Origin: J027 sp034437655 | Lineage (GTDB): Bacteria; Chloroflexota; Anaerolineae; Aggregatilineales; J027 | Length of the DNA stretch: 64,000 nucleotides | NCBI GenBank assembly: GCA_034437655.1 | Contig: DAOTTU010000041.1 | Coordinates: forward strand, 186,001 to 250,000 | Reading direction: 5' to 3' | In this document: in pieces, positions 17,715 through 25,786 of the stretch | How the letters are laid out: each line of letters starts with the position of its first letter | Numbering within the stretch: position 1 is the stretch's first letter | Notes under the pieces: model-generated | What the model saw: the letters and a program-made list of their open reading frames with translations, nothing else | What the model was told of the DNA's origin: nothing | The model's database searches: none | Translations under genes and position numbers: made by a program

Positions 17715-18407
17715 TTAGCGTCTGTCATGAATATGCGGTAAAGGGAGCTGCGCGACGGGCTTAAACGAAAAGCGGTGGTGTGGCGTTGGCCCCAATTGAC
17801 GAACTGCGTTAATGTGGGCTACTGTGCCATAACCAACATTATTTTGTAGCTGATAAGCCGCGTCGTAGTGCTGCGCGATATCTCTCACGACAGCATCATG
17901 ATAGTGCTTGGCAAGAATGGCAGCACATGCGATAGAGAGACAATTCAAGTCTCCACCAACATGCGCTTCGGTTGCTTCTGGCGGGAAATCTTCTGGAATC
18001 GGTAACGTGCTATCCGTCAGCAGAAAATCTACCTGCACAGCAGCGTTGCTTTGCACCATTGCCAGCGCACGTTCAGCCGCCAACCGAATACCACCGACGA
18101 TACCGTGTTGGTCAACTTCCCGCGCAGACGCTGCGCCAACTCCCCACGCGCGTGCCGTTGCTTTCACAACATCAGCCAGTCGATACACTTTCGGCCGCGA
18201 GAGCTTCTTCGAGTCGCGGACCTCGTGCAATAATTCTGGCGGTGTATCATGCGACGGCAAAACCACCATCCCCACACACACCGGCCCAAAAATACTACCC
18301 CGTCCGGCCTCGTCAACACCAGCGATTGTACGATAACCACGCCCATACACTTCACGTTCGTATTCCAGTGTAGGGATAGGAACCGATGACTTACGAGCGT
18401 TTGTCAT
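17715..18407 (-). CDS. rnhB: Ribonuclease HII
   Basis: 230 residues from the ATG at 18407. That start is preferred over an upstream in-frame start at 18530 because the longer form would overlap the neighbouring gene by about 100 bases and its extra N-terminus looks non-coding. A GGGAAAAG stretch lies upstream. The enzyme nicks RNA in RNA-DNA hybrids and at misincorporated ribonucleotides. The four acidic catalytic positions appear present: Asp and Glu in GVDEAGRG, Asp in LLTDST, and Asp in GGDLNCLSIACAAILAK. The loop after the first motif (GSIFGPVCVG) and the third motif differ somewhat from the usual PLAGPV and VDG forms, but the fold signature is clear. It lies 19 bases after the GH3 gene stop, so probably in one transcript. 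Confidence 0.88.
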   Translation of the reverse strand: MTNARKSSVPIPTLEYEREVYGRGYRTIAGVDEAGRGSIFGPVCVGMVVLPSHDTPPELLHEVRDSKKLSRPKVYRLADVVKATARAWGVGAASAREVDQHGIVGGIRLAAERALAMVQSNAAVQVDFLLTDSTLPIPEDFPPEATEAHVGGDLNCLSIACAAILAKHYHDAVVRDIAQHYDAAYQLQNNVGYGTVAHINAVRQLGPTPHHRFSFKPVAQLPLPHIHDRR

Positions 18408-18426
18408 AGCGTTTTCTTTTCCCACT

Positions 18427-20190
18427 TCATTCTGGCACAGCCACACCCGAGGCCGCATACATGATGCCATGCCCGACAGGATAACCATCAATGGCCATTG
18501 GCAACTGTCCACGCGCCGGGACCTGCCCACTCAAAACCCGGCACAATGCAATCTGGGCTTCGTCCCATGTCGAATATGTCACGACAAAGCCCGGCGTGTT
18601 GGGATCAATCTCTTGAATATCCTCCCATTCATAAGGCTTCCATAGCGACACATAGATCATATTATCTGTGGGGAGTTGTTCCACCAGCGCGCCCTGCGGT
18701 GTGTTCCAGCCGATATTTTCGGCAATCACAATGGCCACATCTGCATTGCGCACAGCCGCCTGTGTAGCCCCAAATTCCCAGTCGTATGGCCACCAACTAT
18801 AACTCTGGTATGTCGCGTCCGGTAGATACTGCTGGCATGTCTCACGGATAACAGGCTTCCCTGCCGGGTAAATGATCGCGAGGTTATCACCGGGTTGCAG
18901 CGGTAAGGCGTTCTGTTCATCGCGTACCACGGTGATGCCCGCCTCAAACATCTGCATCAGGGTTGCTGAAGAACGGGCGACATCGATGCGCTCAGCAGTT
19001 GTTTCCAGCGGCAATGGTTGCCAATTGAGCAAGCCGTAGTCGGCTTTGAGTTGCAAAATACGACGCACCGAAGCATCAAGATGTTCTTGTGAAATTTCGC
19101 CGCTTTCAACTGCGCTTAACACCAGATCAATCGCCATCTGCTGGTCGGCAAAACTTGTCCCCGGGCCCATCGTCAACATATCGACACCAGCTTTAAACGC
19201 AGTCAGCGCTGCCAGCGGGGTTCGGTAGAGATTAACGACACCGCCCATATCCAGTGCATCGGTCATAATCAAGCCCTCAAACCGCATATTATCCCGCAAT
19301 AACCCGACAATTTCCGCCGACATTGATGCAGGATATTCTTCACGTGTCTCAAGTGCCGGATAATAGAGATGACCGAGCATGATAGCTGGCGCACCACCAT
19401 CAATGGCCGTCTGGAATGCTAGCAGATTGGTTGCTTCTACAGTCGGCCGGTCGAGTGCAACCGTCGCAATCTCAGTGTGAGAGTCAGTTTCCGTCGGGCT
19501 GTGCCCGGGAAAATGTTTAACAACGCCGATGACATCGTGCATCGCCAGCCCAGTTGTGAAGCCAGTCGCCAACTCACCGACAATCTGTGGGTCCTGGCTC
19601 ATGGTGCGATGGTTGAGTACTCGTGACGTGTTCAGCATATCAGCACGAGTATGGAGGTCTGCGACCGGGGCTAGATTCATATTGACCCCGACCGCAGCCA
19701 GTTCACGCCCCTGCGCAGCACCAATTGCTGCTGCGATGGAGGGATCAGCCGTTGCGCCCAGAATTGACGGTTCAGGAAAATGCGTAAAGCCATCTAGCAA
19801 GCGCTGCACACGCCCACCTTCATGGTCAATTGCAACAATCAGCGGAACACCTTCAACATCAGTGATAATACCCTGAAGCTGGTTGATATAGCCTGTCACC
19901 TGGGCCGGCTGGCGTCCGTTGACATTCGTCCCAAAAAGGACAACTGCCCCGGGCTGGTACGTCTGCAAAAACTCCAGCTGTGCGGCGGAAGGTTGCGTCC
20001 CACCCAGGCTAACCATAAACAGCTGTCCAACCTTCTGCTGATTACTCATCGACCGCATCAGGGTTTCTACATCATCAGCGGCAGAACTCTGTGCGTCAAC
20101 AGCGGCCGGGGCTGGCGCACCTGTGATGCTAAACCCCACCACCAGAAGCGCCAACCCAAGTAACAGTGCCTGTAAACTTTGTCTGGTCAT
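18427..20190 (-). CDS. Glycoside hydrolase family 3, beta-N-acetylglucosaminidase (NagZ)-like, secreted
   Basis: 587 residues with a signal peptide (residues 7-28, ALLLGLALLVVGFSITGAPAPA). The GH3 TIM-barrel domain (about 40-400) shows VAIDHEGGRVQRL near 120, the KHFPGHSPTETDSH motif near 222-235 (the His/Asp dyad that marks NagZ-type GH3 enzymes), and GLIMTDALDMGGV near 307-319 with the nucleophile Asp. Residues from about 410 form a C-terminal domain (VRDEQNALPL, then VAIVIAENIGWN). Likely removes GlcNAc or a related sugar from cell-wall or external glycans. The substrate is inferred from family only. Followed directly by rnhB. Confidence 0.87.
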   Translation of the reverse strand: MTRQSLQALLLGLALLVVGFSITGAPAPAAVDAQSSAADDVETLMRSMSNQQKVGQLFMVSLGGTQPSAAQLEFLQTYQPGAVVLFGTNVNGRQPAQVTGYINQLQGIITDVEGVPLIVAIDHEGGRVQRLLDGFTHFPEPSILGATADPSIAAAIGAAQGRELAAVGVNMNLAPVADLHTRADMLNTSRVLNHRTMSQDPQIVGELATGFTTGLAMHDVIGVVKHFPGHSPTETDSHTEIATVALDRPTVEATNLLAFQTAIDGGAPAIMLGHLYYPALETREEYPASMSAEIVGLLRDNMRFEGLIMTDALDMGGVVNLYRTPLAALTAFKAGVDMLTMGPGTSFADQQMAIDLVLSAVESGEISQEHLDASVRRILQLKADYGLLNWQPLPLETTAERIDVARSSATLMQMFEAGITVVRDEQNALPLQPGDNLAIIYPAGKPVIRETCQQYLPDATYQSYSWWPYDWEFGATQAAVRNADVAIVIAENIGWNTPQGALVEQLPTDNMIYVSLWKPYEWEDIQEIDPNTPGFVVTYSTWDEAQIALCRVLSGQVPARGQLPMAIDGYPVGHGIMYAASGVAVPE

Positions 20191-20239
20191 CCGTCTAATT
20201 TTCTATCCCACACCGATCACTGTGCAAAGTATTCAGTGC

Positions 20240-21502
20240 TCAGGGCCCGGTGTAAGCAACACGCGAACCATTTGGCACATGACCATCTGGATACATATTT
20301 TTGAATTGTTCTTCAGAAACTTCGCTGGCCACGACAACATCATCACCAATCACAAACCCTTCTGGAATACGGGCACTCTTGCCGATAGTTGTCAGTGTTG
20401 GCTTTTCACCTTCATTGTAGACGCCAACTTTGGCGTTTTGCCCAATCACCGCCACCTTGTCAATAATCGCGTGTTCAACTACGGCCCCGGCTTCGATATA
20501 GGTGTCCGTCAAAATGATGCTTTCGCGGACAACCGCCCCCGGACCAACATAGACACCCGGCGACAGTACACTACGTTCAACCGTTGCCCCAGCAGCAACG
20601 ATGGACCCATCTGTAATCAGTGAGTCAGAGACGTTTGCACCGTGTTCGATCTTCACTGGCGGACGTTCTTCAGAGCGCGTGTGAATGATCCAGGTGCGGT
20701 CGTTAAGGTCCAGTGGTGGCGGTGTTTGGATCAAGTCCATGTGCGATTCCCAATATGCGTTAATCGTCCCTACATCAACCCAGTATCCAGTGAATGGATA
20801 GGCGATTACTTTGAGTTTATCTTCAATCATTTTCGGGATGATGTCTTTCCCGAAGTCGTGGTTCGAACTCGCATCGTCATTATCTGCACCAAGATAGCGC
20901 CCTAGCACATCGGTCTTAAAAACATAAATCCCCATGTTGGCAAGTGTACCGGGTGGGTCTTTGGGTTTTTCATAAAAGTCGATGACGTTCATGTTTTCGT
21001 CGGTAAACATAATGCCAAAGCGGCTTGCTTCTTCGATGGGGACATCAATCACTGCAAGGGTTACGTCCGCTTCTTGTTCTTCATGGAAGCGAATCATGGC
21101 CTTGTAGTCCATCTGGTAGATATGGTCACCAGAGAGAATGAGCGCGTTATCTGGCGCACCCCGCCGCACAAAGTTAAAGTTCTGCGTCACTGCATCCGCC
21201 GTGCCACGATACCAGTCAGTGTCATTGCGTCCCTTGTAGGGCTGCAAGAGTTGCACACCACCGGAAAAACTGCGGTCGAGGTCCCACGGACGACCACGCG
21301 AGATATGTTCGTTCAACGAATGGGGACGGTACTGCGTCAACACCAGCACATCGAATAACCCGGAGTTCACACAATTTGAAAGCACAAAGTCAATAATGCG
21401 ATACTTGCCACCATACGGTACGGAGGGCTTGGCCCGCTTCGCAGTTAAGACGCCCAAACGGGTGCCTTCACCGCCTGCAAGAATGACAGCACGAGTTGTC
21501 AT
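20240..21502 (-). CDS. glgC: Glucose-1-phosphate adenylyltransferase (ADP-glucose pyrophosphorylase)
   Basis: 420 residues. Makes ADP-glucose from glucose-1-phosphate and ATP, the committed step of bacterial glycogen synthesis. The catalytic N-terminal domain shows ILAGGEGTRLGVLT at residues 8-21, AKPSVPYGGKYRIIDFVLSNC near 26-46, TQYRPHSLNEHIS near 56, and ILSGDHIYQMDY near 118. A left-handed beta-helix follows from about 285 to 385 (repeats such as DGSIVAAGATVERSV, VVRESIILTDTYIEAGA). It ends with a short extra tail (residues 385-420). An AAAGGAA ribosome site precedes the ATG at 21502. The EEP-family gene lies 18 bases upstream on the same strand. Confidence 0.94.
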   Translation of the reverse strand: MTTRAVILAGGEGTRLGVLTAKRAKPSVPYGGKYRIIDFVLSNCVNSGLFDVLVLTQYRPHSLNEHISRGRPWDLDRSFSGGVQLLQPYKGRNDTDWYRGTADAVTQNFNFVRRGAPDNALILSGDHIYQMDYKAMIRFHEEQEADVTLAVIDVPIEEASRFGIMFTDENMNVIDFYEKPKDPPGTLANMGIYVFKTDVLGRYLGADNDDASSNHDFGKDIIPKMIEDKLKVIAYPFTGYWVDVGTINAYWESHMDLIQTPPPLDLNDRTWIIHTRSEERPPVKIEHGANVSDSLITDGSIVAAGATVERSVLSPGVYVGPGAVVRESIILTDTYIEAGAVVEHAIIDKVAVIGQNAKVGVYNEGEKPTLTTIGKSARIPEGFVIGDDVVVASEVSEEQFKNMYPDGHVPNGSRVAYTGP

Positions 21503-21520
21503 AGAAGTTCCTTTCTCAAG

Positions 21521-22387
21521 CTAAAATGTGAAGGTTGCGTAGACAGGGTGATGGTCTGAACCACTGGTGAAATGCCCCTGCGCAACATATACAGAATCTG
21601 TTTGCAAGAGCTGACGCATCCCTTGCGACACGAGTAAATAGTCAATCTGGCTGTACTGGTCTTCTTTTTTCCAGTGATAGGTCCAGCGTTCTGCTTGCGG
21701 AAGCAGCGTCAATACATCGAAGAGTGGCAGATGCTGGTTCTGGAGTAGTGGTGCAAGCAAGCGTGAGTCTGGCGTATCATTGAGGTCGCCTGCGACGATA
21801 TAGCGCGACTGTGGATTCGGGAAGCGGCTACGTACGATGTTCGCCACGGTTGAGGCTTGTTTCCAGCGCAAAATGTCGGCATTATGGCGATCTTTTTCCT
21901 GTTCTGCGACACTCTGGCTGGTGTCTACCCATTTACTTTTCAGGTGGGTGACAAAAATGGTGAACATACGTTGCCCCGGGGAATCGGGGTTTAGCACCTC
22001 AACTTCAATCAAGTCACGCGAAAACAGCTTGCGCCCCGTTTCCTGGTCTCGAATAAACTGATAAGATACCACCTGCCCCAATGGTAGGCGGCTACCGACT
22101 GCCACATCAATTCGACGTGGGTCGTTTCCCGGCACCAGTGCTAAATCTCGAAAAAAGCGTCCTAGCTGCGAGACGTTGAACTCATAAAGCGTGCCTTTGC
22201 CTTCAACCTCTTGTAAGGCCAGAATATCGGGTCGGTCGTCGCGTAATCGTTGCCCAAGCTGATAGATTTCATCGAGGCTTTTAGGTTTGGTAGCACGACG
22301 ATTCCAGCGGTCATCGCTCCAACTGTAGGGATCGTCGAAACGATCAAATAGATTATTGACATTGTAGGTGCCAACTTTTAGGTCCAA
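21521..22387 (-). CDS. Endonuclease/exonuclease/phosphatase-family hydrolase
   Basis: 288 residues, beginning at a TTG codon (22387) that is well placed behind an AGGAG ribosome site. Motifs of the DNase-I-like EEP fold: VGTYNVNNLFD at residues 5-15 (Asn), ALQEVEG near 56 (metal Glu), VTHLKSKW near 150, VAGDLNDTPDS near 195 (Asp and Asn), YSQIDYLLVSQGM near 245, and SGSDHHPVYATF at the end (Asp-His). Members include nucleases, phosphodiesterases and sphingomyelinases, and the sequence alone does not choose. No signal peptide, so probably cytoplasmic. Sits between MFS and glgC genes, all on the minus strand. Confidence 0.8.
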   Translation of the reverse strand: MDLKVGTYNVNNLFDRFDDPYSWSDDRWNRRATKPKSLDEIYQLGQRLRDDRPDILALQEVEGKGTLYEFNVSQLGRFFRDLALVPGNDPRRIDVAVGSRLPLGQVVSYQFIRDQETGRKLFSRDLIEVEVLNPDSPGQRMFTIFVTHLKSKWVDTSQSVAEQEKDRHNADILRWKQASTVANIVRSRFPNPQSRYIVAGDLNDTPDSRLLAPLLQNQHLPLFDVLTLLPQAERWTYHWKKEDQYSQIDYLLVSQGMRQLLQTDSVYVAQGHFTSGSDHHPVYATFTF

Positions 22388-22465
22388 CGTAGCGCTCTCC
22401 TGTTCGCTTACACAGCATAAAGTATGAGCAAGCAGTACGGATTTTGCAAGCTACTGCTCAATTTA

Positions 22466-23656
22466 TTATGTGGCATTGAGGCGCGCCTGAGTAATTGCAT
22501 ATACAGACACAACTATCGCCAGCACAAGCATAATTAATGTCGTCCCGAAGGCCGTGAAGATACCGACAACATCTGCCAGCGCGCCCAGTGCTTGCGGCAG
22601 CACTAAAATCGCCACGCCAACACCCACCGATATACGCGCAGAACCAAGATCAATCGCTGCTTCGGCCGCATTCGTCGTTGCGGAAAGCCCCATGGGGTAG
22701 ATGTTGGCCACACCCATACCGGTAATGACCATTCCCAGCAAAGTCAATGGCAGTACGGGCGAGAGCCAGAAAATCGTGAAGCCAACCCCCGCCAATATGA
22801 GGGCAACTATCAATAAATAGTCTGCGGGAAAGCGCCGCGTCAGGATACTACCCCCAATGCGAGCCACTGCCCCCGCCCCCAGCAACACAAAATAGAGCGT
22901 TGCGGCGGCACTGCTAGACAACCCAACCCAATCGTCCAAAAAGACGACGCTCCAGGCATTAACGCACCATTCCGCCGAAACCCCAAACACCAATGCAGCC
23001 AGATACACCCAATACAGACGTGGTAACGGTTGCTCAGTCGTCGCTATGTCGTTCACTTTCCGGGGGCGAACGGCGTCTGGAACCCTAACACGAGGGCGTA
23101 CCCGCAGAATAAGTATTAACCACACCAGCAGAGGCAACATCAAGCCGACGCGCCAGCCCAACCCAAGCGCCGCCATGCCACCAATTAGCAGCGGTGCAGT
23201 GGTAGCAGTGAAAGCTGCGGCGATATTGGCTTCGGTTAATGCATAGGCCTTCAGGTGTTTGTGCTGGTCTGCCAGCGAGGCATTCACGATGACCAGAATC
23301 GCGGAGCCAAACAACCCCACGAGGAACATGCCAAGCACCGTCAGCGCGGCGTGCCACCCAACCACAACCACCAGTGCGCCAACATTGAGCCCCACGCTAC
23401 ACAACCAGAGTACGCGCCCACGTCCAAAGCGCAGGACTAATCTGGCACCAATCAGTCCATAAACAATAATCCCCAGCGCCAATGCACTGACATGCAACCC
23501 GCCGACAGTGTAGCTAAAGCCAAGCTCACTACGCAAAAATGGTACTACAATACCCGATGAAATCTGAAAAAATGCAAAATAGCCGAGCAACCCATAGGCC
23601 AACCATGTGTAGGCATCGCGTTTGAATTGCTGTGGTGTTTCAATCATCCGTTGCAT
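22466..23656 (-). CDS. Major facilitator superfamily transporter
   Basis: 396 residues with about twelve hydrophobic helices from residue 17 (LAYGLLGYFAFFQISSGIVV) to the C-terminus. The loop between helices 2 and 3 reads GLIGARLVLRFGRGRVLW, a variant of the MFS GxLaDrxGrr signature. A longer cytoplasmic loop (RVRPRVRVPDAVRPRKVND, near 200) separates the two six-helix halves. There is a GAVARIGGSILTRRFP repeat of the signature in the second half. The transported compound cannot be inferred, and no neighbouring gene defines it. Confidence 0.8.
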   Translation of the reverse strand: MQRMIETPQQFKRDAYTWLAYGLLGYFAFFQISSGIVVPFLRSELGFSYTVGGLHVSALALGIIVYGLIGARLVLRFGRGRVLWLCSVGLNVGALVVVVGWHAALTVLGMFLVGLFGSAILVIVNASLADQHKHLKAYALTEANIAAAFTATTAPLLIGGMAALGLGWRVGLMLPLLVWLILILRVRPRVRVPDAVRPRKVNDIATTEQPLPRLYWVYLAALVFGVSAEWCVNAWSVVFLDDWVGLSSSAAATLYFVLLGAGAVARIGGSILTRRFPADYLLIVALILAGVGFTIFWLSPVLPLTLLGMVITGMGVANIYPMGLSATTNAAEAAIDLGSARISVGVGVAILVLPQALGALADVVGIFTAFGTTLIMLVLAIVVSVYAITQARLNAT

Positions 23657-23733
23657 TCATCTCTCTGTGTGCTGAGCCCGTCATCCTGCAAGCCCTATAG
23701 CTGAATTAGAGTTCAATTAGGTATTCCACACAA

Positions 23734-23762
23734 TAGTCAGTTCGGGCGTATGGTTGTATGGT
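23734..23762 (+). promoter_or_regulatory. Candidate sigma70-type promoter for the flippase-like gene
   Basis: TAGTCA (23734-23739), a 17-base spacer and TATGGT (23757-23762), ending 37 bases before the ATG at 23800. Each box matches four of six consensus bases, so this is a weak prediction based on spacing and position only. Confidence 0.35.
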
Positions 23763-23799
23763 GAATAGCCACAGCAACATTTAGTTATCGGCAGAAACC

Positions 23800-24906
23800 A
23801 TGCAAAAATACTGGAACCAAATTTTTCTTGGGCTTGCGCTCAGTGCAGCCGTTATGATCGGTGTGGTGCTATTCAGCAATGTGCGCGACCTTGCCGACAA
23901 ACTCGGGAGTTTCCCGCTGTGGGTATTCATCCCTGTCATTGCACTCAAGTTTGTTAACTGGGTGTTGCGATATTTTGAATGGCATTATTTTCTGCATATT
24001 ATCGACGTTCACCCAGTGCTACGCGGTGAAACAAAACCGCCAGATGCCCCCGGCGAACCCGCTACCATCCGTGTAAGTGATAGCTTCTTGCTGTGGTTGG
24101 CCAGCCTGCCATTCGCACTCAGCCCGGGCAAAATGGCTGAAGTTCTAAAGGCGCTCATCCTCAAGAGTATGACAGGTACACTGGTCATGCGTAGTACGCC
24201 CATCATCTTTGTTGAGCGCTTGATTGATGGCATTGCAGTCGTTGTGATTGTCGGGGCCTCAGCATTGCTCATGCCAGATGCCATTTTCGCAACAGATGAC
24301 ATCAACACAACGACCATTCAAGTGGTATTAATCGGTATCAGCATCGTTCTTGCGCTGTCGGTGATTGTGGCGCAGCAAAAGCGCATTGTGTATTTTTTGT
24401 TGAACATTGCCGGACGCCTCCCAATCTTGCGGCGCTTTGACCAGCAATTGCGGATGCTATATGACAGCAGCTATGAACTCACCAAAATTCGTCACCTTGT
24501 CCCGACAACATTTATGGGACTCGGTGCCTATGTTACAGACTGCATCGGCTTTTATTTGATCTTGCTTGGTCTTGGCGAAGCCCCCTCTACCACACTATTT
24601 GTGCAAGCCACGTTTATTCTCGGCTTTTCGGTCGTGATTTCTGCAATCAGTGCGATGCCGGGTGGGGCCGGCGGCCGTGAATTGACCGTCAGCTTGATGT
24701 TGACCAGTATTGTTAGGATGGGGGCCACTGCTACGGCGGCGGCGGTCATTATTATCGGCATTTTTCAGGTGTGGTTTGGTGCGTTTCTGGGGATTATCAT
24801 TGGGCTGGTCTTTCGCAAGCGCCTATTCCCCGACAGTTTGGAGGCAGAGGTCGCCGCGCACGAGCAACATCACAAGGAAACCAGTGTCTCGCCGGCCACG
24901 CCATAA
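23800..24906 (+). CDS. Flippase-like / lysylphosphatidylglycerol-synthase-type membrane protein (UPF0104)
   Basis: 368 residues with about eight membrane helices. Recognisable by the fold of the LPG_synthase_TM family: VLRYFEWHYFLHIIDV near residue 46-61, a SFLLWLASLPFALSPGKMAEVLKALIL segment near 90-117 (conserved polar residues in a membrane helix), FVERLIDGIAVV near 140, and AISAMPGGAGGRELT near 285-299. In other bacteria such proteins are lone transmembrane domains without the MprF synthetase part. They are thought to move lipid-linked or glycolipid intermediates across the membrane. A paralogue lies at 61190-62263. The C-terminal tail is soluble and charged (EVAAHEQHHKE). Confidence 0.78.
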   Translation: MQKYWNQIFLGLALSAAVMIGVVLFSNVRDLADKLGSFPLWVFIPVIALKFVNWVLRYFEWHYFLHIIDVHPVLRGETKPPDAPGEPATIRVSDSFLLWLASLPFALSPGKMAEVLKALILKSMTGTLVMRSTPIIFVERLIDGIAVVVIVGASALLMPDAIFATDDINTTTIQVVLIGISIVLALSVIVAQQKRIVYFLLNIAGRLPILRRFDQQLRMLYDSSYELTKIRHLVPTTFMGLGAYVTDCIGFYLILLGLGEAPSTTLFVQATFILGFSVVISAISAMPGGAGGRELTVSLMLTSIVRMGATATAAAVIIIGIFQVWFGAFLGIIIGLVFRKRLFPDSLEAEVAAHEQHHKETSVSPATP

Positions 24907-24932
24907 CCACACCTACAGCACATATTCAACCC

Positions 24933-24961
24933 TTGTCAGATAGCATGTGTGTGTGTAGACT
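24933..24961 (+). promoter_or_regulatory. Promoter of tRNA-Gln
   Basis: TTGTCA (24933-24938), exactly 17 bases, then TAGACT (24956-24961). This places the start point six to eight bases downstream, just before the mature 5' end at 24975. The spacer contains a TG dinucleotide run (24946-24955). Confidence 0.55.
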
Positions 24962-24974
24962 ACTGTCCACGATT

Positions 24975-25046
24975 TGCGGGATAGTTTAATCGGCAGAACA
25001 GTGCACTCTGGATGCATCGGTCCTGGTTCGAGTCCAGGTCCCGCAG
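24975..25046 (+). tRNA. tRNA-Gln (anticodon CTG)
   Basis: A complete 72-base cloverleaf. Acceptor stem TGCGGGA (24975-24981) pairs with TCCCGCA (25039-25045), discriminator G at 25046. The D arm uses GTTT/GAAC. The anticodon stem GTGCA (25001-25005) pairs with TGCAT (25013-25017) around the loop CTCTGGA, giving anticodon CTG at 25008-25010, which reads the CAG codon. A four-base variable loop follows, and the T arm CCTGG/CCAGG encloses TTCGAGT. CCA is not encoded. The U at position 1 fits glutamine tRNAs. Confidence 0.95.
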
Positions 25047-25070
25047 CAAGTCACTACACCACAACAGAAG

Positions 25071-25093
25071 CCCTGCACAACAGCAGGGTTTTT
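25071..25093 (+). terminator. Rho-independent terminator after tRNA-Gln
   Basis: A six-base-pair stem CCCTGC (25071-25076) / GCAGGG (25083-25088) with a six-base loop, followed by TTTTT (25089-25093). It lies 24 bases after the tRNA 3' end and before the convergent gene whose stop is at 25118. Confidence 0.8.
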
Positions 25094-25117
25094 GTTTACG
25101 TTACTCTATTTCGCTGC

Positions 25118-25687
25118 TTAATTGCGGCCACCGCCACCAAAACCACCGAGTATATTGTCCAACAAGCCGCCGTCAACATTGTCCCACGGGTTGATGTCAA
25201 TCATGCGGCTAATGCTAAAGAGCAGCAACGCCACCCCACCGACGCTCCCAAGACAAATAAACCCGCCTGCACACGCCATCGCTGTAGCAACACCGTCCGC
25301 TTCGGTTTCTGCGGCGACAAAAAACGACCCTACAAAAAGCCCAATACCGGCGAATACACCAAAAATAATATTCAGGCACCGTCTACCGGGCAAACACCCC
25401 TGTCCATCAACCTGACCGCGGAAGGCAGCAACAATCATAATCAGCACAAAAATCCAGGCGCTACTCTTGCCACTGAAAAGGCTCAGGCACCCGCCCTGTT
25501 CGTTGTTTCCGTCATTACGATCGTCATCGCCATAATCGTCAAATTCCGAGGCACGCCGATGGGATTCAGGGGCATATTCCTCAGATAAGCCCGGGATACG
25601 CCGCGAAAAGTCAGGAACGTCAACATTGCCAAGGTCAATTGGACGACGTTGGGGGTCGTCGTTCGGGTTGTAGTTATCGCCACTCAT
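25118..25687 (-). CDS. Unknown membrane protein with acidic N-terminus and Gly-rich C-terminus
   Basis: 189 residues from the ATG at 25687, chosen over an upstream in-frame start because GGAGGC lies four bases before it. The N-terminal 75 residues are acidic and polar (PNDDPQRRP, FDDYGDDDRNDGNNEQ), probably cytoplasmic and disordered. Three hydrophobic helices follow: SSAWIFVLIMIVAAF near 77-91, IIFGVFAGIGLFVGSFFVAA near 106-125, and GGFICLGSVGGVALLLFSI near 138-156. A short tail ends in GGFGGGGRN. No known family is recognised. It is convergent with the tRNA and separated from maeB by a region carrying a TATAAT box on this strand. Confidence 0.65.
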   Translation of the reverse strand: MSGDNYNPNDDPQRRPIDLGNVDVPDFSRRIPGLSEEYAPESHRRASEFDDYGDDDRNDGNNEQGGCLSLFSGKSSAWIFVLIMIVAAFRGQVDGQGCLPGRRCLNIIFGVFAGIGLFVGSFFVAAETEADGVATAMACAGGFICLGSVGGVALLLFSISRMIDINPWDNVDGGLLDNILGGFGGGGRN

Positions 25688-25744
25688 AAAGCCTCCGTGC
25701 GAAATGGGATCATCGCGAGTACATCCTCCTGACACAATGACCCC

Positions 25745-25750
25745 ATTATA
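25745..25750 (-). promoter_or_regulatory. Candidate -10 box (TATAAT) for the 25118-25687 gene
   Basis: A perfect TATAAT on the minus strand in the context GCTATAATGG, 57 bases upstream of the ATG at 25687. No good -35 match at 16-18 bases is seen. The same GCTATAATGG context recurs at 62303-62308, upstream of another minus-strand gene, which strengthens both. Confidence 0.45.
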
Positions 25751-25786
25751 GCGGCTCTCTCTGGATTCTGCTGCCAGCCCAATTCC

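Noticed and set aside
18408..18530. Longer N-terminus for RNase HII
   Set aside because: Would overlap the GH3 gene by about 100 bases and adds a sequence unlike RNase HII. The ATG at 18407 fits better.
22421..22455. Hairpin GCAGTA/TACTGC between the MFS and EEP genes
   Set aside because: Loop of 14 bases and no T-run on either strand at the right place, so not a convincing terminator.
24946..24955. TG dinucleotide run in the tRNA-Gln promoter spacer as a possible phase-variable switch
   Set aside because: Only five repeats, and a tRNA gene is an unlikely target. Kept only as a remark in the promoter entry.
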